Part shown: positions 1-7,232 of the stretch, piece by piece | How the letters are laid out: each line of letters opens with the position of its first letter | Numbering within the stretch: the first letter of the stretch is position 1 | NCBI GenBank assembly: GCA_030037315.1 | Contig: JASHRM010000223.1 | Location: 1 to 44,910, forward strand | Length of the DNA: 44,910 nucleotides | From: Candidatus Acidiferrales bacterium | GTDB taxonomy: Bacteria; Acidobacteriota; Terriglobia; Acidiferrales; UBA7541 | Direction of reading: 5' to 3' | Position numbers and translations under genes: made by a program | The notes under the pieces: generated by a model | The model's database searches: none | Seen by the model: only the letters and a program-made list of their open reading frames with translations | Told to the model about the DNA's origin: nothing

Positions 1-392
1 GCGCGATATTTCTGATGGGTGGGCTGGCGATTTCTTCGTCGATCGATTGGCGGATTGCGGCGGCGATGCTGGTTGCGTTCCTGCTGCTTTCGATCGAAAC
101 GTATCTTGCCACGTACACGCTGGGAAAATTTCGTTTGTCGTTCGCGCTATTCGGGCCCACGGAGATTCGGATTCTGCTGGCCGCAGCGAATACTGAGGTT
201 TGGTTTCGTCCCTCTGCGACAGTTCCCTTCTTTCACATCCGGCTTTTCAATTTTGGCGGAGCCAACGTGCGGCTCTTCGATTTGGGCGGAGCCATCGCCG
301 CGATTGGCATGCTCGCCATGGCGCTCGTCAGCGCCATCGCCCACACCCGCGAACTTTACCTCCAGGAATCCCGCCCAAAAATTGAACGCTAA
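1..392 (+). CDS. CDP-alcohol phosphatidyltransferase family protein, C-terminal part
   Basis: The reading frame is open to the left edge (Ala-Ile-Phe-Leu before the first Met at 15), so this is the C-terminal end of a gene starting outside the window. About 130 residues are visible: a hydrophobic helix (AAAMLVAFLLLSIETYLATY), the stretch TLGKFRLSFALFGPTEIRIL, and a second hydrophobic segment near the end (GGAIAAIGMLAMALVSAIAH). This pattern recalls acidobacterial CDP-alcohol phosphatidyltransferases, integral membrane enzymes that transfer a phosphatidyl or similar group from a CDP-activated donor to an alcohol in phospholipid synthesis. The catalytic CDP-binding motif (DGxxAR...GxxxDxxxD) would lie upstream and cannot be checked. 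The assignment rests on resemblance of the C-terminal half only. A repeat copy (418-467) follows the stop. Confidence 0.6.
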   Translation, partial: AIFLMGGLAISSSIDWRIAAAMLVAFLLLSIETYLATYTLGKFRLSFALFGPTEIRILLAAANTEVWFRPSATVPFFHIRLFNFGGANVRLFDLGGAIAAIGMLAMALVSAIAHTRELYLQESRPKIER

Positions 393-417
393 CCCCGCCT
401 GGGCCCCAGCACCCACA

Positions 418-467
418 TTGTCATCCCGAGCGAGGCCGATCTTTGGCCGACGAGGGATCTGCTGTAG
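418..467 (-). repeat. Dispersed intergenic repeat, copy A (reverse orientation)
   Basis: Read on the minus strand this gives 'CAGATCCCTCGTCGGCC', a short loop, then 'GGCCTCGCTCGGGATGACA'. It matches the layout of the other copies: AGAT(T/C)C(T/C)TCG on the left, a variable self-complementary middle, and CGCTC(A/G)GGATGAC on the right. Here the middle forms a small hairpin with GGCC arms. It sits just after the stop of the phosphatidyltransferase gene. Confidence 0.7.
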
Positions 468-514
468 GTGTAAACGTAGTTCGGGGCTAATTAGTCAGAC
501 TGCCGGAGGTGCAA

Positions 515-1003
515 ATGCCATTCTTAGAAGCAATCGAGCAAGCAATCGGGAGCGAGGCCCTTGCTCGCCTTGATAGCGCCGCAAACAAGGAAGTCGGGCT
601 TGCAATGCAAATGGCCCTCACGAACGAAGCCCAGCAGGATCGATATTATACGCGTCGATTCCTTTTCGATGAGCTGCCGATTGACTGTGAAACGTTCGAG
701 AGCAAGAACCTGCGGATACTTCCCATCGACGTCATCGACATCCTGTTCCAGGCAAAACTCCTTTTCGCGGCCGGGTCCGAACGCGAGTACCAGCAGAGGC
801 GTGGCGGATTGCCTCTTCTTGGTAGTTTCGCAATCCCATGGTCGGAGAGAAGCGTCGGACTTGACGCGATAACTAGAAGTGGCGAAGAAAGGAGAAAGAA
901 GAGTTGGCGATTGGCGAGACGGGGCAGCGTTCCGAACCGGGCGTGCGCAAAAGGGCGAAGCCGGAAGAGAGATCCCTCAACTCCCGGAGGTCGCTCCGGA
1001 TGA
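515..1003 (+). CDS. Hypothetical protein, C-terminal tail doubtful
   Basis: I do not recognise this protein. The ATG at 515 is chosen because GGAGG ends five bases before it, a near-ideal ribosome binding site; the ORF track's GTG at 509 lies inside that site. The first ~115 residues look like a real soluble, mixed alpha/beta protein (MPFLEAIEQAIGSEALARLD..., ESKNLRILPIDVIDILFQAK). From about residue 120 the sequence becomes Arg/Lys/Ser-rich and unstructured, and its last ~13 codons run through a copy of the dispersed intergenic repeat (965-1004), with the stop inside the repeat. Either the original end was lost by frameshift or repeat insertion, or the tail is simply unconserved. No neighbour suggests a function. 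Confidence 0.45.
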   Translation: MPFLEAIEQAIGSEALARLDSAANKEVGLAMQMALTNEAQQDRYYTRRFLFDELPIDCETFESKNLRILPIDVIDILFQAKLLFAAGSEREYQQRRGGLPLLGSFAIPWSERSVGLDAITRSGEERRKKSWRLARRGSVPNRACAKGRSRKRDPSTPGGRSG

Positions 1004-1024
1004 CGATCCTCGGCGGATCGTCAT
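965..1024 (+). repeat. Dispersed intergenic repeat, copy B, with adjoining palindrome
   Basis: 'AGAGATCCCTCAACTCCCGG' followed by 'CGCTCCGGATGAC' matches the family ends. It runs directly into a perfect 10-bp inverted repeat, ATGACGATCC / GGATCGTCAT (1000-1009 and 1015-1024, loop TCGGC), followed by TTCT. It lies between the plus-strand hypothetical gene and the convergent minus-strand multicopper oxidase, so it could act as a terminator. Confidence 0.65.
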
Positions 1025-1158
1025 TTCTACCCGACAATCCTGCCGAGTAGAATTGCCTCCAACTCGCCTGGAATCAGCCAGTCGCGATTTTCTAGGCCAA
1101 ATCTCGGCCTTTCCCGGGACGCGAAAATAGCGCAGGCACGCGTCCTTTGAGCCCACTT

Positions 1159-1182
1159 GGGCGCAGCAAGCAGCGCCCCTAC
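1159..1182 (-). repeat. REP-like hairpin with 5' GTAG, element 1
   Basis: On the minus strand it reads GTAG, GGGCGC, an 8-base loop TGCTTGCT, then GCGCCC: a 6-bp stem directly after GTAG. A GTAG tetranucleotide beside a short GC-rich palindrome is the hallmark of REP elements mobilised by RAYT (TnpA-REP) transposases. No RAYT gene is in this window. Confidence 0.55.
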
Positions 1183-1196
1183 GAAACCCTGCGAGC

Positions 1197-1223
1197 GCGC
1201 CGGGCTAAAGAACCCGGCGCTAC
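1197..1223 (-). repeat. REP-like hairpin with 5' GTAG, element 2
   Basis: On the minus strand, GTAG leads into GCGCCGGG, loop TTCTTTAG, CCCGGCGC: an 8-bp perfect stem whose first G is shared with GTAG. It has the same orientation as element 1, 14 bases away, so the two form a tandem pair. Confidence 0.55.
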
Positions 1224-1323
1224 GTTTGGATCTCATAGAAAGCAGATTCACGCCAGGGCGCGCAAGCCTCGCCTGCCTTGGGCAAATCGGCTTGGAATGA
1301 CAAGTCAAGGTAAGTGCGTCGCG

Positions 1324-2853
1324 CTACGCGTAGCGGAAGAGGGCTTTGAAGCCGAAGTCCATGTGCTGCTGAATGTGGCAGTGGAAGAGCGTCAAGCCCG
1401 GCTGATCCGCCACCAAATCGACGGAGACGCGGCCGTAGACCGGAACGATCACCGTGTCCTTCATGATTCCGGACGTGGGCTTGCCATTCACGTCGATCAA
1501 CTCGAAAGAGTGGCGATGAAAGTGGAGAGGATGCGAATCGTCCGTGCGATTGCGAAATACGATTCGGTGGCGCGCGCCCTGCCGCAAAACAAATTCGCGA
1601 TCGTGCGGATAGGGTTCTCCGTTGACGTGAAAAATATTGAACTGGCCGGCACCGCTGGGAATTTTCTCAAAAATCATTTCGATGGTGTGATCGGGAGCGG
1701 CGGACGGCGCAGCCGCCGCGCCGAAAATTGTGTAGTCCCAAACCAGGCTCGCGGGAGGAATCCACTGCGGCTCGCGGTGCTGGTTTTCGTACTCGATCAC
1801 CACGCCGAGGCCGCCGCCGCGCTCCATGTCATTCGTTGAACCGAGAATCCAGACGCCCGGCTGATTCATTTCGATGATCGCGTCGACGCGTTCCGCGGCG
1901 CCGAGCGTGAGAACGCTGACGGGTTTTGGATTCGGCACTTTATTGCCGTCGAGCGCGAGCACCTGAAACTGGTGGCCGGGCAGGGCGATCTGCCGATTTT
2001 CAAGCGCGCTCGCATTCAGAATATGGACGAGGACGCGCTGGCCCTGCCTGACGCGAATTGGCTCGCCGGCGCCGAGCGCCTTGTCGTTGATCGAGAAAAG
2101 CTGCGTGGTCACCTCAAGCCCGTTGGGACGCGTATCGAGCAAAGCGGGCTTTTCGGGCTGGGGACCGAGCGGCCCTCCTTCGGCCATTTCGTTTTCCGCC
2201 TGATCGGTGAAGTAGGGCTCCCAGTCGCGGATCGCGAGAAAAAGTTCCTGATCGTAATGGCCGGGATCATTTCCGGAATCGATCATCAGGAAACCGAACT
2301 GGCCGGTGTAGGTGCCGCGATGCAAATCGGCGCCCGCCATCGCATGCGAGTGATACCAGCGCGTGCCGGAGGGTTTGGGCGTGAATTGATAGCGGCGGCG
2401 TCCGCCGGGCGGCACCGGAGGCGTGCCCTCTTCTTCCGTGCCATCGACCTCGGGCGGAATAAACGTGCCGTGCCAGTGAACGAGTTCGGCGGCGTCCGTA
2501 TGGTTGATCACGTCCACGGTGACGGGTTTGCCTTCGCGCATGCGAAGAACCGGGCCGGGCGACGTGCCGTTGTAGCCGATCGTGCTGATGAAGCGGCTCG
2601 GTGCGATTTCGAGCGCGATGGGAGAAATTTGCAAGGTGAAGTCGGCGGACCCTTGTTCGGGCGAAGCCGGCGCGAGCTGCGCGTTCGGCGCCGGCATCGA
2701 ATCCTGGGGATAGGCGATGCGAGTTTTGGCGCCACACAGCGCGGCTGCCGTCCCAAGATTTAGGAATTCGCGGCGCCTCACGGTACGTCCAATTTGTTTG
2801 GCGGTTGCGTCATGTGTCTCGTTGGATGGCGGCAGAATCGTCTCACGCTGCAT
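1324..2853 (-). CDS. Multicopper oxidase, Tat-exported (laccase/CueO type)
   Basis: A 509-residue multicopper oxidase, which would oxidise phenolic or metal substrates at a type 1 copper and reduce O2 to water at a trinuclear centre. All ligand clusters are visible: HWH (about 126-128), HSH (about 168-170), HPLHFH, and HCHIQQH near the C-terminus. The axial position after the last His (HMDFGF) is Phe rather than Met, a feature of higher-potential laccases. The N-terminus has a twin-arginine signal (TVRRREFLNLGTAAALCG, about 24-41), implying folded export to the periplasm. I start at ATG 2853 so that the Tat motif lies near the N-terminus; the ORF track's start at 2931 adds 26 residues, and neither has a clear ribosome site. 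The gene is divergent from the DUF4159 operon. No Met-rich copper-binding insert is seen, so a CueO role is not specifically supported. Confidence 0.9.
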   Translation of the reverse strand: MQRETILPPSNETHDATAKQIGRTVRRREFLNLGTAAALCGAKTRIAYPQDSMPAPNAQLAPASPEQGSADFTLQISPIALEIAPSRFISTIGYNGTSPGPVLRMREGKPVTVDVINHTDAAELVHWHGTFIPPEVDGTEEEGTPPVPPGGRRRYQFTPKPSGTRWYHSHAMAGADLHRGTYTGQFGFLMIDSGNDPGHYDQELFLAIRDWEPYFTDQAENEMAEGGPLGPQPEKPALLDTRPNGLEVTTQLFSINDKALGAGEPIRVRQGQRVLVHILNASALENRQIALPGHQFQVLALDGNKVPNPKPVSVLTLGAAERVDAIIEMNQPGVWILGSTNDMERGGGLGVVIEYENQHREPQWIPPASLVWDYTIFGAAAAPSAAPDHTIEMIFEKIPSGAGQFNIFHVNGEPYPHDREFVLRQGARHRIVFRNRTDDSHPLHFHRHSFELIDVNGKPTSGIMKDTVIVPVYGRVSVDLVADQPGLTLFHCHIQQHMDFGFKALFRYA

Positions 2854-2960
2854 CGAACGAGACAAGCAGCCATGCGCGCGCGAAACTGCGGCGAAGCGCG
2901 AAGTAGCGACCTTGAGCAGCTGGATTCGCATCTGTTAGGCTGTTCGCGCCGAAGGTGGCA

Positions 2961-3839
2961 ATGACATTTCTTCGACGGACTCCCGTAATCGCGGCGCTCC
3001 TCGCGGGGTTCACTTGCAGTGTGACCGCTTTCCCGGGCGGGCAGCAGCAATTCTTCGGCGGCAACAACAACTACGACTACTACGACCCCGCAAGCAACCA
3101 ACCCGCGGAATTTTACTGGTCACGTTTGCGGTACACCGCGCGAACCGATAGCTATGGCGGAGGTGGTTATGGCTACGGCGGATACGGATACGGGTATGGC
3201 TTCGCGAGCTGGTCGCGCGATTACCCGAAAGCCGACCGGCAATTCCTGATGGCGATGAAGCGGCTGACGCGAATCGAAGGCCGCCCAACGGAGCAAGTGG
3301 TCGATCTCGATCACGATGACGATGTGCGCCCCGTCGCGAACGAGTTTCCGGGCAGAAGCATCGATAACTATCCGTGGGTGTACGCCGTCCAAGTAGCGAA
3401 CTGGACGTTTACGGATCAGGAGGCGAAGCGACTTCACGACTATTTGCTGAAGGGCGGCTTTTTGATGGTGGACGATTTTCACGGAACTGCGGATTGGGAC
3501 CGGTTCATGAACGGCATGCGCATGGTTTTTCCGGACCGCCCGATCGAAGATTTGCAGGACAACGACGAAATTTTTCACGTCCTCTACGACATCGGCCAGC
3601 GGTTCCAAATTCCGGGCGAGCAGTATGTGGTGACCGGCAGGACGTACGAGAAGGACGGCTACGTCCCCAAGTGGCGCGCGATTCGCGACGACAAGGGGCG
3701 CATCATGGTCGCCATTTGCCACAACATGCACCTGGGCGATGCGTGGGAATGGGCGGACATGCCGGAGTATCCGGAAAAATTTGCGTCGATGGCGTTTCGA
3801 ATTGGGCTCGATTACATCATGTATGGGATGACGCACTAG
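2961..3839 (+). CDS. DUF4159 domain protein, exported, Gly/Tyr-rich N-terminus
   Basis: 292 residues starting at ATG 2961, with AAGG a few bases upstream; the track's GTG at 2955 adds only two residues. A signal peptide (MTFLRRTPVIAALLAGFTCSVTAF) is followed by an Asn/Tyr region and a Gly/Tyr-rich stretch (YGGGGYGYGGYGYGYG) around residues 65-80, then a DUF4159 domain (FLMAMKRLTRIEG, VDLDHDD, YPWVYAV, LHDYLLKGGFLMVDDFHG, FPDRPIEDLQDNDEIFHVLY). DUF4159 has a class I glutamine-amidotransferase-like fold and commonly sits beside MoxR/DUF58/BatA genes in Acidobacteria and Planctomycetes; its biochemical role is not known to me. It heads a same-strand run of nine genes but is separated from the next by about 165 bp containing a strong hairpin, so expression may be partly uncoupled. 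Confidence 0.85.
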   Translation: MTFLRRTPVIAALLAGFTCSVTAFPGGQQQFFGGNNNYDYYDPASNQPAEFYWSRLRYTARTDSYGGGGYGYGGYGYGYGFASWSRDYPKADRQFLMAMKRLTRIEGRPTEQVVDLDHDDDVRPVANEFPGRSIDNYPWVYAVQVANWTFTDQEAKRLHDYLLKGGFLMVDDFHGTADWDRFMNGMRMVFPDRPIEDLQDNDEIFHVLYDIGQRFQIPGEQYVVTGRTYEKDGYVPKWRAIRDDKGRIMVAICHNMHLGDAWEWADMPEYPEKFASMAFRIGLDYIMYGMTH

Positions 3840-3868
3840 GATGGAGCAATTGCAGATTTGAAACGAAT

Positions 3869-3931
3869 GTGGCGGCCTTGCCCGATCGCCCTTCGCGCGA
3901 CCGGGACACCCGGTGCGTTCAAGGCCGCCGC
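3869..3931. repeat. Large nested hairpin, possibly REP-related
   Basis: GTGGCGGCCTTG (3869-3880) pairs with CAAGGCCGCCGC (3920-3931), giving 12 bp with one G-T pair. The loop contains a second hairpin, ACCGGG-ACA-CCCGGT (3900-3914). The minus strand begins GTAA beside the stem, one base off the GTAG of the REP-like elements at 1159-1223. It lies between the DUF4159 gene and the VWA gene and could attenuate or process the transcript. Confidence 0.5.
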
Positions 3932-4005
3932 TTACGAAAACCAGTTCGTCACACGAATCCTGAAACCGAGCCCTGAAAGGCCGCGACCAGGGCTCGCGGG
4001 TGCAA

Positions 4006-6276
4006 ATGATGTTTGAATTGCTCTTCAAGTATCCGGTCGCGGTATTTTCCAAGGGCGAATTCGTCCTGCTAGGCGGCTGGCCGAAATGGGTGCTGGCGCT
4101 GCTGATTGTTGCAGCGGCAGCGGCGCTTGCGTGGCGGATTCGGCTGAAGCTCTCGCGTTCCGGCGGCAACCTGCGAAACTGGCAGGCTGCCACCATCTGG
4201 CTTTTCGAAACTTTCCTTGCTGCGTTGATTCTGGTGCTGCTGTGGCAGCCCGCCATGGTGGTGGCGCAGCTTCGTCCGGAACAAAACATCATTGCGGTAC
4301 TGGTGGACGATTCGCAGAGCATGGCGATCGCGGATGGCGGTGCAAACACAACTCGCGAAGAGCAAGCCAAGAAAGTGCTCGCGGACGGCACCTTGTCCGC
4401 ATTGCAGCAAAAATTCCAGACGCGAATTTACCGGCTCGACAGCCATTTGACGCGCGTGGGCAGCCTGCAACAAATTCCGCCTCCAACGATGCCCGCGACC
4501 CATATCGGCGACGGCTTGAAGCAGCTTGTCGCGGAGACGAGCGATTTGCCCGTTGGCGCGGTCGTGCTGCTCAGCGACGGGTCCGACAATACCGGCGGCA
4601 TCGATCTGGATACGATTTCCGCGCTGCGGAATCGGCACATTCCGGTTCATACGGTGGGATTTGGCGCTGAGAGCGTGTCGCCCGACGTGGAAGTGGATGA
4701 TGCGGTGGTGCCGCAGCGCGCGCTGGCCGATTCGCGTTTATCGGCGATGGTCACGCTGCATCAGCATGGATATTCCGGGCGAAAAGGCACGCTCAGCGTG
4801 CGAGACGGCGACAAACTGCTCACATCGCGCGAGATTACATTTGCGGCGGATGGAAAAATACAGCGCGAGAATCTGCTGTTCAGCGCAGGAACGGCAGGAG
4901 CGAAGTCGCTCGAATTTTCCGTGGCTCCGCTACCCGATGAAAAAAACAAACTCAACAACAGCGTGACACGGCTGATCAGCGTGGATTCGGACAAGCGGCG
5001 AATTCTCTACGTGGAAGGGGAGCCGCGCTGGGAATACAAGTTCATTCGTCGCGCAGAGGATGATGACCGCATCGTGCAAGTCGTTTCGATGCTGCGGACC
5101 ACGGAGAACAAAATCTACCGCCAGGGAATCAACGATCCAAACGAACTGGCCGACGGTTTTCCGACTCGGGCGGAAGATCTTTTCGGCTACGCGGGAATCA
5201 TCATCGGATCGGTGGAAGCGGGATATTTCACGCCGGCGCAGCAGGATTTGTTGCGCGAGTTTGTGGACCGGCGCGGAGGGGGCTTGCTGTTTTTAGGCGG
5301 GCGGTCATCGCTGGCTGATGGCGTTTGGGGCGGATCAAGCGACGTGGATTTGTTTCCGGTAGTGCTGCCGAATCAGAAAAATACGTTCCATCGCGCGCCT
5401 GCGACGGCGCAGCTGACTCCCGCGGGTGCGGATAATCTGATTTGCCGGCTGGTGGACGATCCGCAAGCCAACGTGGATCGTTGGCGCAAACTTCCCTACT
5501 TGATGGATTACCAAGACGCCGGAACGCCGAAACCGGGTGCGGCTGTGCTGGCCGAAATGATGGCGGGCGGACGAAAGCTTCCGCTGTTGATTACGCAGAA
5601 TTACGGGCGCGGGCGCACGGCCATTTTGGCTACGTCCGGCACGTGGCGATGGAAAATGAGCCAGCCGCTCGGCGACACGACGCACGACATGTTCTGGCAG
5701 CAGTTCCTCCGCTGGCTGGTGGCTGATACGCCGGGGCACGTGGTGGCGTCCGTGCCGAACCAGGTGCTGTTCGATGAAGGGCACATTCGCTTGTCGGCTG
5801 ACGTGCGCGGGAAGGATTACACGCCTGCGGCAGATGCGACGGTTCAGGCGCACGTGATGGGGCCGGGCGGGATTTCTGCGATGGTTGACATGACACCGGT
5901 TCCGGACGCGCCGGGAACTTTTCAAGCAGATTGGACGGCGGAGAAACCGGGATCGTATGTGGCGGAAGTGACGGCTCAGAAAGGCAGCGATGAAATCGGC
6001 CATGATGTGGTGAGTTTTGAGCGGATGGACGGAGTGGCGGAGAATTTTCACGTCGAGCAAAATCGCGATTTGCTGGAACGGCTGGCATCGCAAACTGGCG
6101 GGAAATATTGGCAGCCGAATGAAACTTCGAAGCTGGCCGACGACATTCCGTACTCGGAGGCGGGCATCACGGTGCGCGAGACGAAGGAATTGTGGAATCT
6201 ACCGCTTATTTTCCTGGTGATTTTGGCCGTGCGCGGGAGCGAATGGCTGTTGCGACGCAGATGGGGCGTGGTATGA
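4006..6276 (+). CDS. Membrane protein with VWA domain and glutamine-amidotransferase-like region
   Basis: About 756 residues from ATG 4006 (ATG 4009 also possible; the track's GTG 4000 adds two codons). Two N-terminal membrane helices (WVLALLIVAAAAALAW and TFLAALILVLLWQPAMVV) precede a von Willebrand factor A domain with a MIDAS-type start (VLVDDSQSM, around residue 100) and later LLSDGSDNTGG. The middle part (RILYVEGEPRWEYKFIRRA, LREFVDRRGGGLLFLGGRSS, LFPVVLP) resembles the amidotransferase-like domain found in Bat-type proteins, without an obvious catalytic triad. A final helix (LPLIFLVILAVRGSEWLL) anchors the C-terminus, placing most of the protein in the periplasm. Its stop overlaps the next start by 4 bp (ATGA). 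It is probably a metal-binding protein-protein interaction partner of the MoxR ATPase encoded downstream. Confidence 0.85.
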   Translation: MMFELLFKYPVAVFSKGEFVLLGGWPKWVLALLIVAAAAALAWRIRLKLSRSGGNLRNWQAATIWLFETFLAALILVLLWQPAMVVAQLRPEQNIIAVLVDDSQSMAIADGGANTTREEQAKKVLADGTLSALQQKFQTRIYRLDSHLTRVGSLQQIPPPTMPATHIGDGLKQLVAETSDLPVGAVVLLSDGSDNTGGIDLDTISALRNRHIPVHTVGFGAESVSPDVEVDDAVVPQRALADSRLSAMVTLHQHGYSGRKGTLSVRDGDKLLTSREITFAADGKIQRENLLFSAGTAGAKSLEFSVAPLPDEKNKLNNSVTRLISVDSDKRRILYVEGEPRWEYKFIRRAEDDDRIVQVVSMLRTTENKIYRQGINDPNELADGFPTRAEDLFGYAGIIIGSVEAGYFTPAQQDLLREFVDRRGGGLLFLGGRSSLADGVWGGSSDVDLFPVVLPNQKNTFHRAPATAQLTPAGADNLICRLVDDPQANVDRWRKLPYLMDYQDAGTPKPGAAVLAEMMAGGRKLPLLITQNYGRGRTAILATSGTWRWKMSQPLGDTTHDMFWQQFLRWLVADTPGHVVASVPNQVLFDEGHIRLSADVRGKDYTPAADATVQAHVMGPGGISAMVDMTPVPDAPGTFQADWTAEKPGSYVAEVTAQKGSDEIGHDVVSFERMDGVAENFHVEQNRDLLERLASQTGGKYWQPNETSKLADDIPYSEAGITVRETKELWNLPLIFLVILAVRGSEWLLRRRWGVV

Positions 6277-7232
6277 GACTCGCTGCGATGCGTTCGGCGC
6301 TTGCCGCATGCGGAATCGCGTGCGCGCTGCTTCTCGCGGCGCTGCCGGTGCGAGCGGGGACATATTTTGTGACGGTCGCGGGACTGGGCGGCGAGCCGGA
6401 TTACGATCAGCGGTTCACGGCGATGGCAAACGACCTGGATCACATTTTGAAGACCTCGGGCGGCGATGTGCACGTGACGACGCTGATGGGAGCGGCGGCG
6501 ACGAAGGCGGGTCTCGAGAATGCGCTTGGTCAGGTCGCGAAAGAGGCGAAGCCGCAGGATGATTTCGTACTGGTGTTGATCGGGCACGGCTCGTACGACG
6601 GAGTGGAATACAAGTTCAATCTCGTGGGCCCGGATATTTCGGGCGGCGATTTGGCAGCGCTGTGCGACCGCATTCCCTCCAAGCGGCAACTGATTGTGAA
6701 TACGACGAGCGCGAGCGGCGGGTCGATAGCGGCACTCGATAAGCCCGGGCGCGCGGTGATCGCGGCGACGAAAACCGGCACAGAGAAAAATGCGACAGTC
6801 TTTGCCCGCTACTGGATCGAAGCGCTGCGCGATCCCACGACCGACACGAACAAGAACGAGACGATCAGCGCGATGGAAGCTTTTCAGTACGCGACGACGA
6901 AAACGGCGGCTTTTTATGATTCTCAGAAGCGTTTAGCGACGGAGCACGCGGTTTTCGAAGACACCGGAAAAAATGACGCAGTGAGAGTTGCGTCCACGGA
7001 TACGGGCGAAGGACTTTTTCTTTCGAACTTTGCGCTGATTCGCATTGGCGCGGCGCAAAAGGCGTTTGCCGACCCGGCAAAGCGCGATCTGCTGGCGAAA
7101 AAAGAAGAGCTCGAGCAAACAATCGATCAGCTGAAGTATCAGAAGGCGGCGATGGCTCCCGACGATTACAAAGAGCAATTGACGGCCGCGTTGCTGGAAC
7201 TGGCGCACGTGCAAGAGGAACTCGACAAATGA
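6273..7232 (+). CDS. Exported caspase-fold (C13/C14-like) protein with apparent loss of catalytic Cys
   Basis: The start is ATG 6273, overlapping the previous stop by 4 bp; the track's start at 6192 adds 27 residues encoded by the upstream gene's DNA. 319 residues: a signal peptide (MRLAAMRSALAACGIACALLLAALPVRA), then a likely caspase/legumain-like fold. DDFVLVLIGHGSYDG supplies the expected His (about H105), and RQLIVNTTSASGGSI lies where an active enzyme carries a ...A-C-x-S-G... motif. Here the Cys is replaced, best aligned to Ser146, 41 residues after the His, about the spacing I recall for legumain. A charged helix (about 270-319) ends the protein. It may be a non-proteolytic pseudo-enzyme or a Ser variant. 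The next gene starts inside its stop (ATGA), implying translational coupling. The fold assignment comes from motif spacing and is moderate. Confidence 0.65.
   Translation: MRLAAMRSALAACGIACALLLAALPVRAGTYFVTVAGLGGEPDYDQRFTAMANDLDHILKTSGGDVHVTTLMGAAATKAGLENALGQVAKEAKPQDDFVLVLIGHGSYDGVEYKFNLVGPDISGGDLAALCDRIPSKRQLIVNTTSASGGSIAALDKPGRAVIAATKTGTEKNATVFARYWIEALRDPTTDTNKNETISAMEAFQYATTKTAAFYDSQKRLATEHAVFEDTGKNDAVRVASTDTGEGLFLSNFALIRIGAAQKAFADPAKRDLLAKKEELEQTIDQLKYQKAAMAPDDYKEQLTAALLELAHVQEELDK

Larger units (their letters stand above)
1004..1323. other. Intergenic region of about 320 bp without a supportable gene
   Basis: This gap separates the 3' ends of the hypothetical gene (+) and the multicopper oxidase (-). 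It holds the palindrome at 1000-1024 and two REP-like hairpins at 1159-1223. The ORF-track entries here have biased composition and no recognisable domain. Nothing else is seen. Confidence 0.6.

Noticed and set aside
1147-1839. 230-codon plus-strand ORF overlapping the multicopper oxidase end and the REP-like hairpins
   Set aside because: It crosses structured intergenic DNA and then runs antisense to the oxidase; composition is Arg-rich and unstructured.
3120-4391. Long antisense ORF of 423 codons (-)
   Set aside because: It covers the DUF4159 gene and the start of the VWA gene. High GC and codon bias leave the complementary frame open, and no domain or ribosome site is seen.
6192-6272. Upstream start for the caspase-like gene
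   Set aside because: It lies within the previous gene's last membrane helix; the ATG at 6273 in the ATGA overlap is followed by a proper signal peptide.
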